Shown: one piece after another, positions 17,686 through 26,785 of the stretch | Position numbering within the stretch: the stretch's first letter is position 1 | Layout of the letters: the number at the start of each line of letters is the position of its first letter | Assembly (NCBI GenBank): GCA_964459305.1 | Contig: CAYWNA010000005.1 | Location: forward strand, 1-64,000 | Origin: CAYWNA01 sp964459305 | GTDB taxonomy: Bacteria > Planctomycetota > Planctomycetia > Pirellulales > Pirellulaceae | Length of the DNA stretch: 64,000 nucleotides | Direction of reading: 5' to 3' | Translations under genes and position numbers: made by a program | Notes under the pieces: generated by a model | The model's database searches: none | Seen by the model: the letters and a program-made list of their open reading frames with translations, nothing else | Told to the model about the DNA's origin: nothing

Positions 17686-20553
17686 CTAGAGCTTATCCCC
17701 ATTCAAATACACTTCTAACCGCCCTTTGCCCATTTTTACTACGACGTGTTGCCACGCACCGGACTGCAATACGTCGGGGAAGTCCTCCTGATGAGGGCCA
17801 ATGATGACGCGTAGGCTCAGGTCCGGCCAGCAGTCTATCAGGAAGCCATCTCTCTTTCCGGCGGTAAGTTTGTCGAAGATGCGGCCAGCCTCGCCTTCTG
17901 CGGGCTGAATCCATGCCTCGAAGGAGAGTGCGCTATCGAGGTCGCCGGGCTTGGTTGTCAGAATATCTCCGGCCTCCGGTTCAAGCAGACAATCGACGAC
18001 GGTCTCTCCCGTCAGCCTTTCGTTGCGATCGCCCTCGGCCAACCTGCGAATCGTGTCGTGCTTCAGCAGCCTACGGAACACCGTCGCTCTGCCGATCTTG
18101 CCTTGGAACCTACTGCCACCGGAATGATCCGTCCCAATCCGTAGCGGATGATCGTTGTGTGGTACGACCGGGCGTACCGGAACGGGTTGTGGCTGGTGGA
18201 CAATCACATCTTTCCTGCGCGTCTCAGGTTCGATGCTCCAGTCCGCCAGATTGCCGCGGGCGACCTTACCGCGGATAACGGTCTCTTTCGCAAGGTGCAG
18301 CTTGAAGTCGGCATCCCAGTCGGCTGGCCAAGCCGGAAGCAGCAGAATTTTGTCGCCGGCTTCCTGCACCAGCATACGCTGCAGCGCGGTGCTGCCTGAT
18401 CCAAAGTGATCGAAGTCCGGGCACGAATCGGGCCCCTGGCTTCCGTATATCGGAAAACGGCAACGGGTCGACGCATTGCGGAAGCGATGAACCAGTCCGT
18501 CCTGTGCCTCGGCAGCATTCCCCGCGTATGCCCAGTGAATCTGGTCCTGGGTCCAGCACTTGTAGCCAAAGGCGTTTTTGAGCGTACGATGCTGCATCGT
18601 CCAGTCCACGATGTCAGCCGTTCCCAAGCCCACGCCGAAACAACGGAAGGGGAAAACAGGGTACAATTCGCCGTTCTCGGAGTTCTTCTTCTTCGCCCAG
18701 GACGTGGCGGGCGCGATCGCAGTACGGCCTTCGATTTCGTGGAGCTGCACATCGGGAATTTCCTGCCGGAACCGATTCCAATTCGCCTGGTCTTTCGGAA
18801 AACCGGCCTTCATGGCCAGCAGTTCGTCGAGGCAGTGTTGCAGGCCAGCCACATCGGGCGCGGGGTTGACCGCAATCCACCACGTTTCCAGCACCATAGC
18901 AGGATCTAGCCGAAGCTTTCCGTTCGCGTCGCGCGCATAGTGTTTGTCGAAAAACAGCAGGACCTCGCGGGCAAAGGGCACCAGGACCGTGTCGCGAAAC
19001 GTCTCGTCCCCGGAGTACTTCGCGTGCTCGATCATCATAGCCACCGTTTCCAAACCGCAGGTGAAGTAGTAGCTATGATAGTAACCCTCCCCTTGATTCT
19101 CGCCCGGTTTGGTCTTGGGCGGCTTGCCGCTTCTGCCGCAATCCCGCTCGCCGCCGGTCGGTTCAATGTTCTCACGGTAGTAGGCGCCCTCGTGCCCGAA
19201 CCAAGCCTTGGTGATTGCCTTGCGAATTGGCAACAGGTTCCAGTAGTAGTCAAAAAATGGTCTTATGAGATCGCCGTCTCCACTCATCAGCAGCGGCCAA
19301 TAGAGCAACCGCTGATTTTGAAAGGTGAAGCGCCGCCCCCAGAGACGATCGTCTTCATGACTGATCCACACACCGTCCTCTCGCTGAATGGCACGAAGAC
19401 GCGGTTCTTTTTCGTAACGCAGCGGTTGGGTGAAGAGTCCTCCGTTGAACTTGGTTTGGATTCGGCCACGGCTCTGACAGGCCATTAGGAAACGAAAGAC
19501 ATTGTAGCTTTGCGCAACCAACGCTCCGCCGTCCATTACCTCGCGGTATCTTGTATAGCCTTCGTGGCTGACTTGACCTCGCTGCTCCGCTGGCAGAGTG
19601 TTGTCGGCGACAGTGATCCAGCTTCGATTCCAAAATGCTGACCACCACCTGCAATGCGCCGCCCAATCCTCCTTGCCATCGCTCGGCCCGGCGGCTTGCC
19701 GCTCGATCGTTTCGATCCAGTCAGATACCTTGGGCGTCCGCATGGCTAACGCATGAATGCGGATATCAAACGCCTTCCCGGTTCCGCTCAAAACGCCGCC
19801 TTTCAGTTTTAAGTCCGGGCTCTCAAGAAGGTTGCCAAACGTATTAAACCGGTACGGGTCAGGATACTCAGATGCCATGTGCTCGACATCGTAGAATGCC
19901 AGTTCTGTCGGATAAACGCTGCGGTCTCCGACCGGGAAATACCACAATATCTTGCCGTCTCGCTCCAGCCGCACATCCTGAGTCGGGGCACCCATGGGTT
20001 GGTTGGTCACATTCCATTTGCAGCCGTCCATTCGCTCCCATAAATCCGATTCCGCACTCACAGAGATCTCGTCGGACGCGTCGATCTGTACGTGATAGAC
20101 CGGCCGGTTGGCGTCCGCCCAAATCCGCAGGCGAACACCGTCCGCTTGGATATGAATCGAACCGGTGGGCAGGTCGAGGGTTTGCCGAAACGGCCGGCCT
20201 GGCGCGAAAGGGTTAGGAGTCAGCGAGATGCGGACGCGTCCAGTCTTGAAAATATCCCCGTTGTAGGTAAGGGCATCATTCTTCGCCAACAGCAGGTACA
20301 GATCGCCGTTTTCGATCGCATAGACTCCGGCGGCGATATCTCCGTTGCCCAATGGCATCTGTCCGGAGGCGTCCTTGGACGGGCTTTCCCAGACGATATT
20401 GTAACGATCCACCGAGGGAGCTTCAGGGAAAGGACTCGCATTTCCACCGGCGAACAGCGTTCGCACACAGAACAATGCCCATGCAATAGCGTATGCAGCC
20501 CGCTTTCCCCTGTCGGATACAGCACACTTTGTCGTGATATCACATTTCTTCAT
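17686..20553 (-). CDS. large exported glycoside hydrolase-like protein (DUF5703 plus alpha/alpha barrel plus permuted LamG)
   Basis: A 955-residue protein. ATG at 20553 follows GGAGG by 6 bases (20556 is also possible). Residues about 15-40 are an export signal. The next 250 residues match DUF5703: WESPSKDASGQMPLGNGDIA and LLLAKNDALTYNGDIFKTGR. The middle, about 300-700, has the aromatic-rich helices of a GH95/GH65-like alpha/alpha barrel (YHSYYFTCGLETVAMMIEHA). The C-terminus contains both halves of a LamG-like domain in reversed order: PLRIGTDHSGG...FQGKIGRATVFRRLL first, then SFEAWIQP...AWQHVVVKMGKGRLEVYLNG and the stop. It heads the minus-strand degradation operon. Probably cleaves a terminal sugar from a sulfated or fucosylated glycan; substrate unknown. 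Confidence 0.8.
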   Translation of the reverse strand: MKKCDITTKCAVSDRGKRAAYAIAWALFCVRTLFAGGNASPFPEAPSVDRYNIVWESPSKDASGQMPLGNGDIAAGVYAIENGDLYLLLAKNDALTYNGDIFKTGRVRISLTPNPFAPGRPFRQTLDLPTGSIHIQADGVRLRIWADANRPVYHVQIDASDEISVSAESDLWERMDGCKWNVTNQPMGAPTQDVRLERDGKILWYFPVGDRSVYPTELAFYDVEHMASEYPDPYRFNTFGNLLESPDLKLKGGVLSGTGKAFDIRIHALAMRTPKVSDWIETIERQAAGPSDGKEDWAAHCRWWSAFWNRSWITVADNTLPAEQRGQVSHEGYTRYREVMDGGALVAQSYNVFRFLMACQSRGRIQTKFNGGLFTQPLRYEKEPRLRAIQREDGVWISHEDDRLWGRRFTFQNQRLLYWPLLMSGDGDLIRPFFDYYWNLLPIRKAITKAWFGHEGAYYRENIEPTGGERDCGRSGKPPKTKPGENQGEGYYHSYYFTCGLETVAMMIEHAKYSGDETFRDTVLVPFAREVLLFFDKHYARDANGKLRLDPAMVLETWWIAVNPAPDVAGLQHCLDELLAMKAGFPKDQANWNRFRQEIPDVQLHEIEGRTAIAPATSWAKKKNSENGELYPVFPFRCFGVGLGTADIVDWTMQHRTLKNAFGYKCWTQDQIHWAYAGNAAEAQDGLVHRFRNASTRCRFPIYGSQGPDSCPDFDHFGSGSTALQRMLVQEAGDKILLLPAWPADWDADFKLHLAKETVIRGKVARGNLADWSIEPETRRKDVIVHQPQPVPVRPVVPHNDHPLRIGTDHSGGSRFQGKIGRATVFRRLLKHDTIRRLAEGDRNERLTGETVVDCLLEPEAGDILTTKPGDLDSALSFEAWIQPAEGEAGRIFDKLTAGKRDGFLIDCWPDLSLRVIIGPHQEDFPDVLQSGAWQHVVVKMGKGRLEVYLNGDKL

Positions 20554-20662
20554 CATACTCCTCCATCGAGATGGCCAGAATGTTTGGCTGGCCGGAATCG
20601 GTCGATATACTGGCAACGTTCAACAAACACAAATGGTGACTCTCATGGATTCATCGTTCGAT

Positions 20663-20884
20663 CTACAGGCAATAGGCGTATTCGCAGGGTTTGGTTTCTG
20701 GGAATTGTACCAGCAAGGCATCCTCCTTTTGCTCCCATGAGATGTTTTCGTCCGAGCTAAGCAGGCTGACCAGTTGGACGTCTCCCGGAAAGAGCTTCCT
20801 ACTATATCCAAGTGCCCTCACGGACAATTCACTCATCGGGAATTGTGCCTTGCTGTCAATGTGCCAACTCACCGAATGGATCAA
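20663..20884 (-). pseudogene. C-terminal remnant of a GH29 alpha-L-fucosidase
   Basis: About 73 codons resembling only the C-terminal beta-sandwich of GH29 fucosidases: ALGYSRKLFPGDVQLVSLLS, ISWEQKEDALLVQFPE and CEYAYCL before the stop, close to the usual end of the family. The catalytic barrel is absent. The frame begins inside the stop region of the 2Fe-2S gene, so there is no proper start. One of several gene tails clustered at 20.6-21.7 kb. Identity is from pattern memory, so moderately certain. Confidence 0.5.
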
Positions 20885-21117
20885 ATATCAACGGTCGTAA
20901 TAGTCCGCTGATCCGCTTTGATAATCGGGATGTCGCAGGACAGTACGCGTTGATTATCAAGCAGAACCACACATCCACCGCAGCGGCCCTCTCCACAACG
21001 GAACGCCGACCCGGTTCCCCGCAAATTCTCTTGGAGCGCGTCCAGAATCGAGCGATCGGGATCGGTGGTGATATGCTTGGTGGTCCCATTTATCGTTATG
21101 GTAACTGTCACGTCCAT
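20881..21117 (-). CDS. small 2Fe-2S ferredoxin-like protein, possibly truncated
   Basis: A 78-residue plant-type 2Fe-2S domain. The cysteines C41, C46, C49 and C61 have spacing C-x4-C-x2-C-x11-C, and FRCGEGRCGGCVVLLDNQ is the cluster loop. It resembles the N-terminal domain of CoxS-type small subunits (normally about 155 residues with a second cluster domain) or a stand-alone Fer2_4 protein. The stop falls right after ITTVDI, where CoxS proteins continue into the second domain, so truncation is possible. No ribosome site is visible. The surrounding DNA consists of gene fragments, which favours a relic, yet the cluster motif is intact. Confidence 0.55.
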   Translation of the reverse strand: MDVTVTITINGTTKHITTDPDRSILDALQENLRGTGSAFRCGEGRCGGCVVLLDNQRVLSCDIPIIKADQRTITTVDI

Positions 21118-21166
21118 AGGTCACACTATCTGTCAATTCTATCTGCGATGGTCCAACACTGCGTGC

Positions 21167-21283
21167 CTATTGAACGCCGGAGTATTTCTCGACTCCCACT
21201 GCTTTTTCCCATCTCACGAGTTGCGCCCGTAGCTCTGTGACTTTCTTGGGATGGGCTTTTGCGAGGTCGTTTTCCTCTTTAAC
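21167..21283 (-). pseudogene. C-terminal tail of a sulfatase gene
   Basis: Reading the minus strand from 21283 to the stop at 21167 gives KEENDLAKAHPKKVTELRAQ followed by LVRWEKAV, which matches the conserved end of sulfatases (E-x-N-DLA-x-x-HP-x-x-V-x-x-L-x-x-x-L-x-x-W). No start or catalytic motif is present. It continues directly from the GH95 fragment in another frame, as if the two gene pieces had been joined. Confidence 0.5.
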
Positions 21284-21701
21284 GCCGATGTTTGTAGCGC
21301 TCCTCTCTGCCTTCAGGAATCCACTCGGCCAGAGCGCCGTCCTCGTTGATGCGGTAGTCGGGCAGCCTGGCCAGTAAAGCCTGCCATTTGGGAATGTCCT
21401 GGGTCTTGATGTCGAGTGCTCGGTAAGCGGCGATCAGATTGTTCAGCACGTCGCGCATGACCATCACGTCCATCGTCGCAGACGTGCACGCCCCGGTTTC
21501 CGGCGAATAGGACGGTATGATCTCGATTGTTCCGGTGGTCTCGTCGACCACGACGAAGTCCTCGTAGAACGCCGCGACCTCCTTAAGGAAGGGTGCGGTG
21601 CGCTTTTCCAGGAACTGGCGATCGCCGGTGTAGAGATAGTGCTCATAAAACGGCCTGACCAGCCAACTGTTATGTGGAGTTCCACATAAGCGTTGGTACA
21701 A
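21279..21701 (-). pseudogene. internal fragment of a GH95-type alpha-L-fucosidase
   Basis: 140 codons matching the middle of the GH95 alpha/alpha barrel: PFYEHYLYTGDRQFLEKRTA, IIPSYSPETGACTSATMDV (the PSxSPE motif region) and DGALAEWIPEG (the GxLxEW motif). Intact GH95 enzymes exceed 700 residues; both ends are missing. The frame ends at YKHRR-stop, where the sulfatase tail begins in another frame. Upstream it runs against the plus-strand GrpB gene. A dead remnant of a fucose-glycan enzyme. Confidence 0.65.
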
Positions 21702-21773
21702 TGATTGGGAGTTCGACGCTGGTTTGCTCCGTTCGAAGCGGCGTCATACGTGCCTCCCGTTGGCGAACATGAC

Positions 21774-22364
21774 ATGGAAACACTTGAGCAACGTGTCCAG
21801 CGAGTGCTCCGCGAAGAGATCGCCATTGAACCGTACGATCCACGCTGGCCTGTGCAATTTCAACTCGAACGGCAACACCTTTTGGACTGTCTCCCGAACG
21901 AGTTGCTCGAACGCATTGAACACTTCGGTAGTACGGCGGTTCCCGGTCTTTCTGCGAAACCGATCGTCGACATGTTGATCGGTGTCACCAGTTTTTCCGC
22001 CACGCGGCAGCGCATCGTCCCTGTCCTGGAAGGCCAAGGCTACGAATATTTCTGGCGCCCAACTTTTGGCGATGACCGCCCGCCGTGGTATGCGTGGTTC
22101 ATCAAACGCGATCCAATGACCGGACACCGCACGCACCATCTCCACATGGTCGAATCGACTTCGGCTTTCAGGGAACACTGGGATCGTCTGTTATTTCGCG
22201 ACTACCTGATTGAGCATCCCGATACGGCAGTCGAATACGACGAATTGAAGAGAGGTCTTGCCAGCCAACACGCCGACGATCGCGTGCAATACACGCACGG
22301 AAAGGCTGAATTTATCGTGCGTGTTACGGAACTAGCCAGACGCCACCGTGACCAGACAATGTAG
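21774..22364 (+). CDS. GrpB family protein
   Basis: A 196-residue GrpB (UPF0157) protein, a nucleotidyltransferase-like fold whose biochemical role is not established. The family core is clear: IAIEPYDPRWPVQF, then HFGSTAVPGLSAKPIVDMLI with the GS-x(9)-D pattern, then HHLHMVE and FRDYLIEHPDTAVEYDELK. The start METLEQ at 21774 gives the usual family length; a frame extends upstream to 21705 but runs over the GH95 fragment and looks non-coding. It is an isolated plus-strand gene. Confidence 0.85.
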   Translation: METLEQRVQRVLREEIAIEPYDPRWPVQFQLERQHLLDCLPNELLERIEHFGSTAVPGLSAKPIVDMLIGVTSFSATRQRIVPVLEGQGYEYFWRPTFGDDRPPWYAWFIKRDPMTGHRTHHLHMVESTSAFREHWDRLLFRDYLIEHPDTAVEYDELKRGLASQHADDRVQYTHGKAEFIVRVTELARRHRDQTM

Positions 22365-22572
22365 CACACTGCCCGCCAACGGTGGCTGTCTACTCGACGT
22401 TTTTCGTAGGGATAGGATGTCTGCCAACAAAACGCGGCCACAGACCGGAGTCACTTTCCGGCAGTGCAAGCGGCGACGAAATTGGTAGAATATCCGGTGG
22501 TTCAACCTTGTTTCCTTTCGCACGCGCGGTGATCGTCGTGCTTCCCGTTGTTGGGCGAATCGATCGGTTGCG

Positions 22573-23535
22573 ATGTATGTCTTCCTGGTATGTCTTGCGG
22601 CGAGCTTTCTAAGGCGGGGTGGTACGTGCCTTGTTCTGCCATGTATCCTTTCAGTCGTTGGGTTGAGCGGATGTGATCGTGGCTTCAGCGAAGTGCGCGA
22701 CGAGGTGTCGAACAATAACGCGAAGTTCGGCGTTTTCTGGCCACCGCGCGACTCGGGCCGCTCGCTCAGTGCGTCAGGTGAGCCTTTGCTGCAGGGCGAG
22801 TTGTCCATCTTGGAAACCGAGGCGGACCCGCCGAACGCGTTTCGGATGCACGTTACTCTGCGGCGTCCACAAGGCGAAGATGACCGAATCCGCTGGAATG
22901 AGACTCTAGCGTTCCCAGAGTATTCATGGATGGCAGAGGTTCGCGTCTGGGATCGCAATCGAGATTGGCTCTGGCCCAATCTCCCTTACCTCCTGCGGGC
23001 ACACGGCGAGGAGAGGGTGGAGCGGTATGGCAGTGTTGATCCCGGCAAAGGCATCGACAACGACTTCGCTGCCGTATTGATCCGGCCACTTCAACACAAA
23101 TCGTTGGGAACGGAAGGGCAGAAACCTGCGAAATCAGCGCGGCCACTGGTTTCCGCTGAATGGTATCCCGTCGACGCGGAGTGCCTGGACAAGAAGTCTG
23201 TGGTTCACGTCGCTCGCTCTGACAGCTTTAGCGTGCGTTCTTCGCGAAGCCGCGCACAGCCTGAATCGGGAAAACTTGGTGTGTGGCTGATCTATGCTGA
23301 CTTCTTGGGCGCGAGCGTGCCGAGGGGCTGGCCGACAGGCGGCGAACACGATGGCGGCATACTGGCGTACTTTGAGGTCTCTTGGCAACGAAGTTCAGAA
23401 GGTGAAGTCGAGTTTGATATTGAACATCTCGTTCCGTCAACAGGCACGGGTTTTGACTGGGTGACTTGGTCAACTGGCGAGCCAGCGCTGGAAAGGACTT
23501 TGGAACTGAACTATCCGAGCCAAATATTGGAATAG
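22573..23535 (+). CDS. lipoprotein of unknown function
   Basis: A 320-residue protein with a signal sequence ending in a lipobox, G-L-S-G-C34, so it is probably anchored to a membrane by lipid. No family recognised. The mature part is rich in Trp and charged residues (LAFPEYSWMAEVRVWDR, WLWPNLPYLLR, WQRSSEGEVEFDIEHL) and is probably all-beta. The exact start is unsure, since 33 residues precede the lipobox cysteine, longer than usual. Neighbours are unrelated. Confidence 0.65.
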   Translation: MYVFLVCLAASFLRRGGTCLVLPCILSVVGLSGCDRGFSEVRDEVSNNNAKFGVFWPPRDSGRSLSASGEPLLQGELSILETEADPPNAFRMHVTLRRPQGEDDRIRWNETLAFPEYSWMAEVRVWDRNRDWLWPNLPYLLRAHGEERVERYGSVDPGKGIDNDFAAVLIRPLQHKSLGTEGQKPAKSARPLVSAEWYPVDAECLDKKSVVHVARSDSFSVRSSRSRAQPESGKLGVWLIYADFLGASVPRGWPTGGEHDGGILAYFEVSWQRSSEGEVEFDIEHLVPSTGTGFDWVTWSTGEPALERTLELNYPSQILE

Positions 23536-23578
23536 ACGGTTTTGGTCCAGCGGCGTGCAGCACATGGCCGCACAATAT

Positions 23579-24676
23579 TCATGGCGGTTCCCCAGATGCG
23601 GCGGTCGGAATGATCAGATCCACAAGGAGAATTCGGTGATCGGACACCTTGGTGGAAATCACACGCGCTGAGACGGGCTCGATGCTCTCACTCACCCAAC
23701 AGTGATCGATCCTCGCGACCGGGAAGCTGGAGAATGCGGTCGCTCCCCAGCCGACTCCATGCGCGAGCCAGACGTCTTTGAGACGCTCTCGAACCGGATC
23801 GAGCGACTGCATATCCGCGCCGACGTTAAAGTCACCCGCCAGGATCACCGTCTCAGTTGCCGATTCCGCCAGATGGCTCTCAATTCGACGCATCAGCAGA
23901 CCATACTGGGAAGTGCGCTTGACATGGCCCTCGCGGTACGGAACGTGGTCATCGGAAAACACGATGTTCCACGCAATTGGCGGCATCATGAGATGGACGT
24001 TGGCGGCTAGAAATCGATCCCCACCAGGCAGTTCAAACTCAATAAACTGCTGAGTCCCCGCATTCAGATCATCCCCAGCTCCCACATGCCTGATGGGAAA
24101 GCGGCTTAGCACGCCACAATCCCCCGCATTGATCCAATGAGATTTCCGCCACCGCCCGACCAAATCGCCCGAGAGAAACCCAACGCCTGTTTCCTGAAGA
24201 AAACAGACATCGGGGGCAAACTCATTGAGTGTGGCGAGAACATCTGACTTCTCGGACATGTGGCCGGCGACGTTCCATATGGCCACTCTAAGTGCTGTGG
24301 ATTCGGATGCCATTTCCCGGCGTATGTCGCTGAATCTTGCCCGCTCCTCTGCCTTTTCACTACGTACCAGCGAACGCCACTCCATCGTTGCCAACAGAAA
24401 CAGGCTCACAGCAGCCAGGAGAATCAGAATCAATCGGGGGCGTCTGATGTTCAAGCAGAACAGTGTCATGGGCACCAGAATCAGGCACCAGAGAAGCGAT
24501 GGCCAGACAACGACACATGCGCTCCACCAGGTGCGATCGCCAACCCATAGGTAGCACATCATCAATGCTGCAGTGCTCAGGAGTGTCACCCAGAAGAAGA
24601 ATCCCTGGGCGTGGTCGTTGATCAACTGTCGCACTGAGCGGCGCCGTGGCGCTGGATCAGATGATTCGAGAGTCAT
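23579..24676 (-). CDS. membrane-anchored endonuclease/exonuclease/phosphatase family protein (1)
   Basis: 365 residues. Residues about 25-95 hold three hydrophobic helices, then a soluble EEP domain. The family motifs are in order: ALRVAIWNVAG (metal Asn), VCFLQET (Glu), AANVHLMM (His), VILAGDFNVGAD (Asp and Asn), ARIDHCWVS and SDHRILLVDL (catalytic Asp-His). The enzyme class cleaves phosphodiesters in nucleic acids, lipids or phosphoinositides; substrate is not readable. A paralogue with the same layout is at 39481-40596 beside cardiolipin synthase, so a lipid-linked role is possible. Confidence 0.85.
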   Translation of the reverse strand: MTLESSDPAPRRRSVRQLINDHAQGFFFWVTLLSTAALMMCYLWVGDRTWWSACVVVWPSLLWCLILVPMTLFCLNIRRPRLILILLAAVSLFLLATMEWRSLVRSEKAEERARFSDIRREMASESTALRVAIWNVAGHMSEKSDVLATLNEFAPDVCFLQETGVGFLSGDLVGRWRKSHWINAGDCGVLSRFPIRHVGAGDDLNAGTQQFIEFELPGGDRFLAANVHLMMPPIAWNIVFSDDHVPYREGHVKRTSQYGLLMRRIESHLAESATETVILAGDFNVGADMQSLDPVRERLKDVWLAHGVGWGATAFSSFPVARIDHCWVSESIEPVSARVISTKVSDHRILLVDLIIPTAASGEPP

Positions 24677-24948
24677 CCTTCAATGTGCCTCCACGTAACC
24701 CGACGCGACGAACGTTGTCCACCCCCTCACCCGTGCCCCGATTTGCGAGCGTACTGCCTCCGAGCGAGGTGTCAAGCTGAGGATCGATCTTGTGCGACCA
24801 AATTTGATGGTGATCGCCACGAAATCTGACCGCGCACCCGGGCACCTCGCTTGACATTCAGCCCCGGATACGTTTTGCTCTTCTCATAGAGTCTGTTCCA
24901 CACGTACCTTTAACAAGATCGAAGTCGTTTGTAGAAGGTGAAGAGAAA

Positions 24949-25782
24949 GTGATACGAAACCTCGCTGTTGGATGTCTGTTTTGTCTGACGTTGGCTGTCG
25001 GAAGAACGACGGTTGCTCAAATGGAATATCCGCTGGGGCTTGCCGTCACGGAATCCAGCGCGTTTTTCGTCGCCGACAGGAACCTCCCCGGTGTGTGGCG
25101 AGCTGACGGGACCGACCTGTCGCTATTCTTCAAAGGCTCCAAGCGGTTCCGAACGCCGCTGAACGCAGTCCGCTGCCTTGCCATCGACAGCAGCGGGAAC
25201 TTGCTGGCCGGAGATAGCGCGACGCGCGAAGTCTACCGTTTCGACGAGAACGGCAAGCCCGTGCCCCTGACCGATGGCGGCATCGGGATCCCCATGGGTA
25301 TCGCGGTGGATAGCAAGGGGCAAATCCTGGTGTCCGACTTGGAACTCCATCGCATATGGAGAGTCCCGAAAGAAGGTGGCAAACCGGAACTCGTGGCCGA
25401 AGTCCCGGCTCCTCGTGGCCTCTGCATCGATTCGGAAGATCACCTGTGGGTGGTCTCACACGGCAAGAACCAGCTTATCCGCATCGCACCGGACGGAACT
25501 ATCAAAACCGTCGTCGAAGGCCGTCCGTTCCAATTTCCTCACACGGTCGTCCTGGGGACAGACAACACAGCCTATGTCTGCGATGGCTACGCGAAAGCAG
25601 TGTGGACGGTCGCGTCCGGCGGGAAGCCCAAGAAGTGGGCGTCTGGAGATCCTCTGATCAACCCGGTTGGCCTGGCGTGGCAGGGCGAGTCGCTGCTGGT
25701 CGTCGATCCGCATGCCAAGACCGTTTTCCAAGTCGATCCCACCGGAAAACTGGCACCGTTGACGCTCAAAGTCGCCGAGTAG
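24949..25782 (+). CDS. exported NHL/SMP-30-like beta-propeller protein
   Basis: 277 residues, starting at GTG (24949) preceded by GAAGAGAAA. Residues 1-23 are a signal peptide ending TVAQ. The rest is six-bladed propeller-like, with repeated units GIAVDSKGQILVSDLELHRI, GLCIDSEDHLWVVSHGKNQL and GLAWQGESLLVVDPHAKTVF. NHL and SMP-30/gluconolactonase-like proteins bind sugars, lactones or proteins; no catalytic acidic cluster could be identified with confidence. Stand-alone plus-strand gene. Confidence 0.8.
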   Translation: MIRNLAVGCLFCLTLAVGRTTVAQMEYPLGLAVTESSAFFVADRNLPGVWRADGTDLSLFFKGSKRFRTPLNAVRCLAIDSSGNLLAGDSATREVYRFDENGKPVPLTDGGIGIPMGIAVDSKGQILVSDLELHRIWRVPKEGGKPELVAEVPAPRGLCIDSEDHLWVVSHGKNQLIRIAPDGTIKTVVEGRPFQFPHTVVLGTDNTAYVCDGYAKAVWTVASGGKPKKWASGDPLINPVGLAWQGESLLVVDPHAKTVFQVDPTGKLAPLTLKVAE

Positions 25783-26112
25783 CATCGATCCGGGCGCCGG
25801 CACCGAACGGCTCTTGACCCCAGAGACGCAAAACGGCTCGCCTCGACTTGAACGCCACTGCTTCCCAAAATCCTCTGGTGTCTGTTCTACTTGTACCGTT
25901 TGGACGGCGTGCGCACCTAAGACCGTCCAGACTCGTCTGGTGAGGCAAATGCTGCTTCGGATTCCTCCTGCCCCGATTGAGACGTCTACCTGTCTAATGA
26001 GGGAAAGACTACGGGTCGACGCGTTGTTGAATTGGCGGCTGGCAGATGACGATAGAGACACTTACGGTGAGGGCCCAAAACGACCTCGATAGATCGACCA
26101 GAGGTGAAGGCG
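25783..26112. other. 330-base stretch with no recognisable gene
   Basis: Several short open frames overlap on both strands but none has a ribosome site together with a recognisable protein pattern. Nothing palindromic stands out. Confidence 0.4.
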
Positions 26113-26391
26113 ATGCCCCCGGACGTCACCATTTCGATTTCTCTCTGCCTTGTCGTCTGTAGCGTATTCTTGCTTGACCGCGTTGGCAGGCGTAACGATC
26201 ACTTCCGAGCACACGAGGTCGTCACGATCGGCAAGCGTCGCAACATCAAAATGGCGATTCCCAGGTTAGGGATATGCAAATTTGATTTTGGCGGCATAGC
26301 CCGAAGAAGCGTTGCCGTTTGCGTGAACGGGAAGTCGTGTCAGGAACTCAGACTCTCAGGCTACACCCGCCTCAGCATCATTGTCCAATAG
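26113..26391 (+). CDS. possible small membrane protein
   Basis: A 92-residue frame from ATG 26113, preceded by GAGG at 8 bases. Residues 5-22 (VTISISLCLVVCSVFLLD) could form a membrane helix, followed by a basic stretch. No family recognised. It is adjacent to another small predicted membrane protein in the same direction. Could equally be non-coding. Confidence 0.3.
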   Translation: MPPDVTISISLCLVVCSVFLLDRVGRRNDHFRAHEVVTIGKRRNIKMAIPRLGICKFDFGGIARRSVAVCVNGKSCQELRLSGYTRLSIIVQ

Positions 26392-26402
26392 GACTGCTCT
26401 TC

Positions 26403-26717
26403 ATGGATGAGCTTGCAACGATTTCCGCGTTCCTTGCTTTCGTGGTAGTTTCTGCAGCCTCCTGTCTGCAAATGGCATGGAAGAAGCCGGCGGCTCGCCG
26501 CAGGTCAGTACGTTTTGCGGACCTCGACTATAAGTTGTATGAAGAGGCTCAGTATCTGCCGTTTGATCCGAATGCTGGACCGACGGCAGCTCAGGTGGCC
26601 TTTGCCAAATTCCTTCGCGTGCCTCTTCCCGATCGGGCAACCGCGTCTAGGGCTCTCGATATCCTCGATAATGCGATGGTAGACCTACGACTGACATGGA
26701 GAGCGAAAGATCTCTGA
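26403..26717 (+). CDS. small hypothetical membrane-anchored protein
   Basis: 104 residues from ATG 26403. Residues 4-26 form a hydrophobic helix (ISAFLAFVVVSAASCLQM), followed by a soluble acidic tail with a YKLYEEAQYLPFDP segment and a helical end (RALDILDNAMVDLRLTW). No family assigned. It ends 68 bases before the guanylate-kinase-like gene and could be co-transcribed with it. Confidence 0.45.
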   Translation: MDELATISAFLAFVVVSAASCLQMAWKKPAARRRSVRFADLDYKLYEEAQYLPFDPNAGPTAAQVAFAKFLRVPLPDRATASRALDILDNAMVDLRLTWRAKDL

Positions 26718-26785
26718 GGTGACGGGACAAGTGAGTCTGCGCGGATTGGCGCGGTTTTTTCAGGCGGCCTATGACGGAGTCATGC

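Noticed and set aside
26720..26770. Terminator ending in TTTTTT before the guanylate-kinase-like gene
   Set aside because: Only a four-base GCGC stem precedes the T-run, too weak to call.
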